Positions 62,289 through 64,000 of a stretch of 64,000 nucleotides of DNA are shown piece after piece. Both the position numbers and the translations under genes were made by a program. A model generated the notes under the pieces. That model had not been told where the DNA came from. It searched no databases and saw nothing but the letters and a program-made list of their open reading frames with translations. The DNA lies in assembly GCF_000986865.1 (NCBI RefSeq), contig NZ_LAVS01000026.1, forward strand, positions 1 to 64,000, in the 5' to 3' direction. The stretch's first letter is position 1. The number at the start of each line of letters is the position of its first letter. The DNA is from Rheinheimera mesophila. GTDB lineage: Bacteria > Pseudomonadota > Gammaproteobacteria > Enterobacterales > Alteromonadaceae.

Positions 62289-64000
62289 TCAGACCCGGTG
62301 TTTAATTTCAGTGGTAAGCTTCGTGATGAAGTCGTTCACACTCATTTTTCCGAGGTCTTCGCCCTTCCGTGTTCTTAACGCGATATCGCCGGCTTCCACT
62401 TCTTTGTCACCGACTACCACTAAATAAGGAACACGCTGTAGCGTGTGCTCGCGGATTTTAAAGCCTATCTTCTCATTTCTCAAGTCAGAAGTTGCTCTAA
62501 TACCATGAGATTTGAAAGTTTTTACTAAATCCTGCACATATTCGGCCTGATTATCGGTAATATTCATCACCACAACCTGAGTCGGGGCTAACCAGGCCGG
62601 GAAAAAGCCTGCATATTCTTCAATCAAAATACCGATAAAACGCTCCAGCGAACCTAAAATTGCGCGGTGGATCATCACAGGCACTTGTCTGTCGTTGCCT
62701 TCGGCCACAAAACTTGCACCTAAACGACCAGGTAACGCGAAATCAAGCTGCACTGTACCACATTGCCAGGCGCGACCTAAGCAATCATGCAAAGTAAATT
62801 CAATTTTAGGGCCATAAAAGGCACCTTCACCAGGTTGCAGGTCATAGGCGATACCGTTGGCATCCAAAGCTTCGGCTAAACCCTGCTCAGCACGGTGCCA
62901 CATCTCATCTGTACCAATGCGTTTTTCCGGACGCGTAGATAACTTCACCTGCACGTCTTTAAAACCAAAAGTGCTGTAGACGTCGAACACCATTTTGATG
63001 CAGTTGGATACTTCAGCCTGCACCTGATCTTCAGTACAGAAGATATGCGCATCATCCTGAGTAAAACCACGCACCCGCATCAGGCCATGTAAACCACCGG
63101 ATGGCTCGTTGCGGTGACAGCAACCAAACTCAGCCATACGCAGCGGTAAATCGCGGTATGATTTCAGGCCCTGGTTAAAAATCTGCACATGGCCAGGGCA
63201 GTTCATTGGCTTGATGGCGTAATCACGGTTTTCAGAGCTGGTGACAAACATATTGTCGGAGTACTTTTCCCAGTGCCCTGATTTTTCCCACAGCACTTTG
63301 TCCATCATAAATGGACCTTTTACTTCCTGATAATCGTATTGCGCCAGTTTTTCACGGACAAACGCTTCCAGCTCACGGAAAATAGTCCAGCCATCGTTGT
63401 GCCAGAACACCATACCCGGCGCTTCTTCCTGCCAGTGGAATAAACCTAAGGCCTTACCAATTTTACGGTGATCGCGTTTTTCTGCTTCTTCCAGTTGCAG
63501 TAAATAAGCTGCTAATTGCTTTTTATCTGCCCAGGCTGTGCCGTAAATACGCTGCAGCATTTTGTTTTTCGCATCACCACGCCAGTAGGCACCCGCCACC
63601 TTCATGATTTTAAAGTGCTGGCAGAAGCGCATGTTGGGCACGTGTGGACCACGGCACATGTCGATGTATTCTTCGTGGTGGTATAAACCCGGCTGATCGT
63701 CTTTGGCGACGTTCTGGTCGAGGATTTCCATTTTGTAGCTTTCGCCACGGGCAGCGAAGGTGTCATAAGCCTGTTGCCAGCTTACTTTTTTCTTCACTAC
63801 GTCATATTCGGTTTTGGCCAGTTGCAGCATGCGCTCTTCAAGTTGCGCTAAATCATCGCTGCTGATTGGACGGTCTAAATCTACATCGTAATAAAAGCCG
63901 TTGTCGATGACAGGACCAATCGCCATTTTGGTGTTTGGCCATAACTGCTTAATGGCATGGCCTAATAAGTGCGCGCAGGAGTGACGGATAATGTCCAGGC
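62289..64000 (-). CDS. thrS: Threonyl-tRNA synthetase (5' end outside window)
   Basis: Partial: the frame stays open to 64000, with ...[29 protein letters not shown] near the edge, so the first 60-70 residues (TGS domain and part of the editing domain) lie beyond the window. Editing-domain [10 protein letters not shown] is visible (HxxxH), as is the class II core ([36 protein letters not shown]) and the zinc Cys/His ligands. It charges tRNA-Thr. Followed by infC after 27 bases, as in E. coli. Confidence 0.97.
   Translation of the reverse strand, partial: LDIIRHSCAHLLGHAIKQLWPNTKMAIGPVIDNGFYYDVDLDRPISSDDLAQLEERMLQLAKTEYDVVKKKVSWQQAYDTFAARGESYKMEILDQNVAKDDQPGLYHHEEYIDMCRGPHVPNMRFCQHFKIMKVAGAYWRGDAKNKMLQRIYGTAWADKKQLAAYLLQLEEAEKRDHRKIGKALGLFHWQEEAPGMVFWHNDGWTIFRELEAFVREKLAQYDYQEVKGPFMMDKVLWEKSGHWEKYSDNMFVTSSENRDYAIKPMNCPGHVQIFNQGLKSYRDLPLRMAEFGCCHRNEPSGGLHGLMRVRGFTQDDAHIFCTEDQVQAEVSNCIKMVFDVYSTFGFKDVQVKLSTRPEKRIGTDEMWHRAEQGLAEALDANGIAYDLQPGEGAFYGPKIEFTLHDCLGRAWQCGTVQLDFALPGRLGASFVAEGNDRQVPVMIHRAILGSLERFIGILIEEYAGFFPAWLAPTQVVVMNITDNQAEYVQDLVKTFKSHGIRATSDLRNEKIGFKIREHTLQRVPYLVVVGDKEVEAGDIALRTRKGEDLGKMSVNDFITKLTTEIKHRV

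Noticed and set aside
1-64000. CRISPR arrays, insertion sequences, phage genes, rRNA operons
   Set aside because: None was seen: there are no regularly spaced repeats, transposase or integrase motifs, or long rRNA-like sequences.

Overview
The window looks like core chromosome of a free-living, respiring gammaproteobacterium near the Alteromonadales/Chromatiales (Shewanella-, Alishewanella- or Rheinheimera-like). That placement is inferred from gene content and order. It holds an E. coli-like uvrY-uvrC-pgsA-tRNA block, a Shewanella-like ccoNOQP-ccoH-ccoI-ccoS-fnr-uspE-ttcA block, thrS-infC-rpmI-rplT, and alaA-yfbR. No phage, insertion sequence, CRISPR array or rRNA was seen. Coding density is high; the only gene-free stretch above 300 bases is the left edge (1-402).

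Left part (0.4-12.7 kb): a methyltransferase, rmuC and a small lipoprotein; etfBA and the divergent ETF:ubiquinone oxidoreductase, which share an intergenic region with two copies of an ACGTTAACGT-type operator; an isolated 736-residue tubulin/FtsZ-superfamily protein with its own terminator; a secreted class C acid phosphatase; an aldo/keto reductase; and rluF. Next (12.6-19.8 kb) is a C4-dicarboxylate uptake locus: DctB/DctD two-component system, a sigma-54 promoter with two upstream DctD-like boxes, dctA, an outer-membrane porin overlapping dctA, and a DASS/SLC13 transporter.

Middle (19.8-43.4 kb): a tRNA operon (Gly-Cys-Leu-Gly), pgsA, uvrC, uvrY, tRNA-Ser and ansA; a coupled group with a DUF349 coiled-coil protein, yeaC and a zinc-ribbon membrane protein; a cytosolic-carboxypeptidase-like M14 enzyme; central carbon genes (a long GAPDH, gnd, glgX, glgB, malQ, gapA with a HexR-type box, yeaD); msrB; and two lipoproteins.

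Right part (43.7-64 kb): the cbb3 oxidase genes, their assembly genes and Fnr; uspE and ttcA; a DTW-domain protein, a DUF2987 protein and a Bax-like glucosaminidase; an adhesin-like beta-repeat protein beside an LRAT/NlpC-P60-like protein; alaA-yfbR; a His-rich zinc exporter; a lytic transglycosylase; and the translation operon thrS(partial)-infC-rpmI-rplT, where infC starts with the rare codon ATT.

Most genes are familiar. The strongest candidate for something little described is the stand-alone tubulin-like GTPase at 7578-9788. Its nucleotide-binding loops and catalytic aspartates can be recognised, but no neighbour explains its role.
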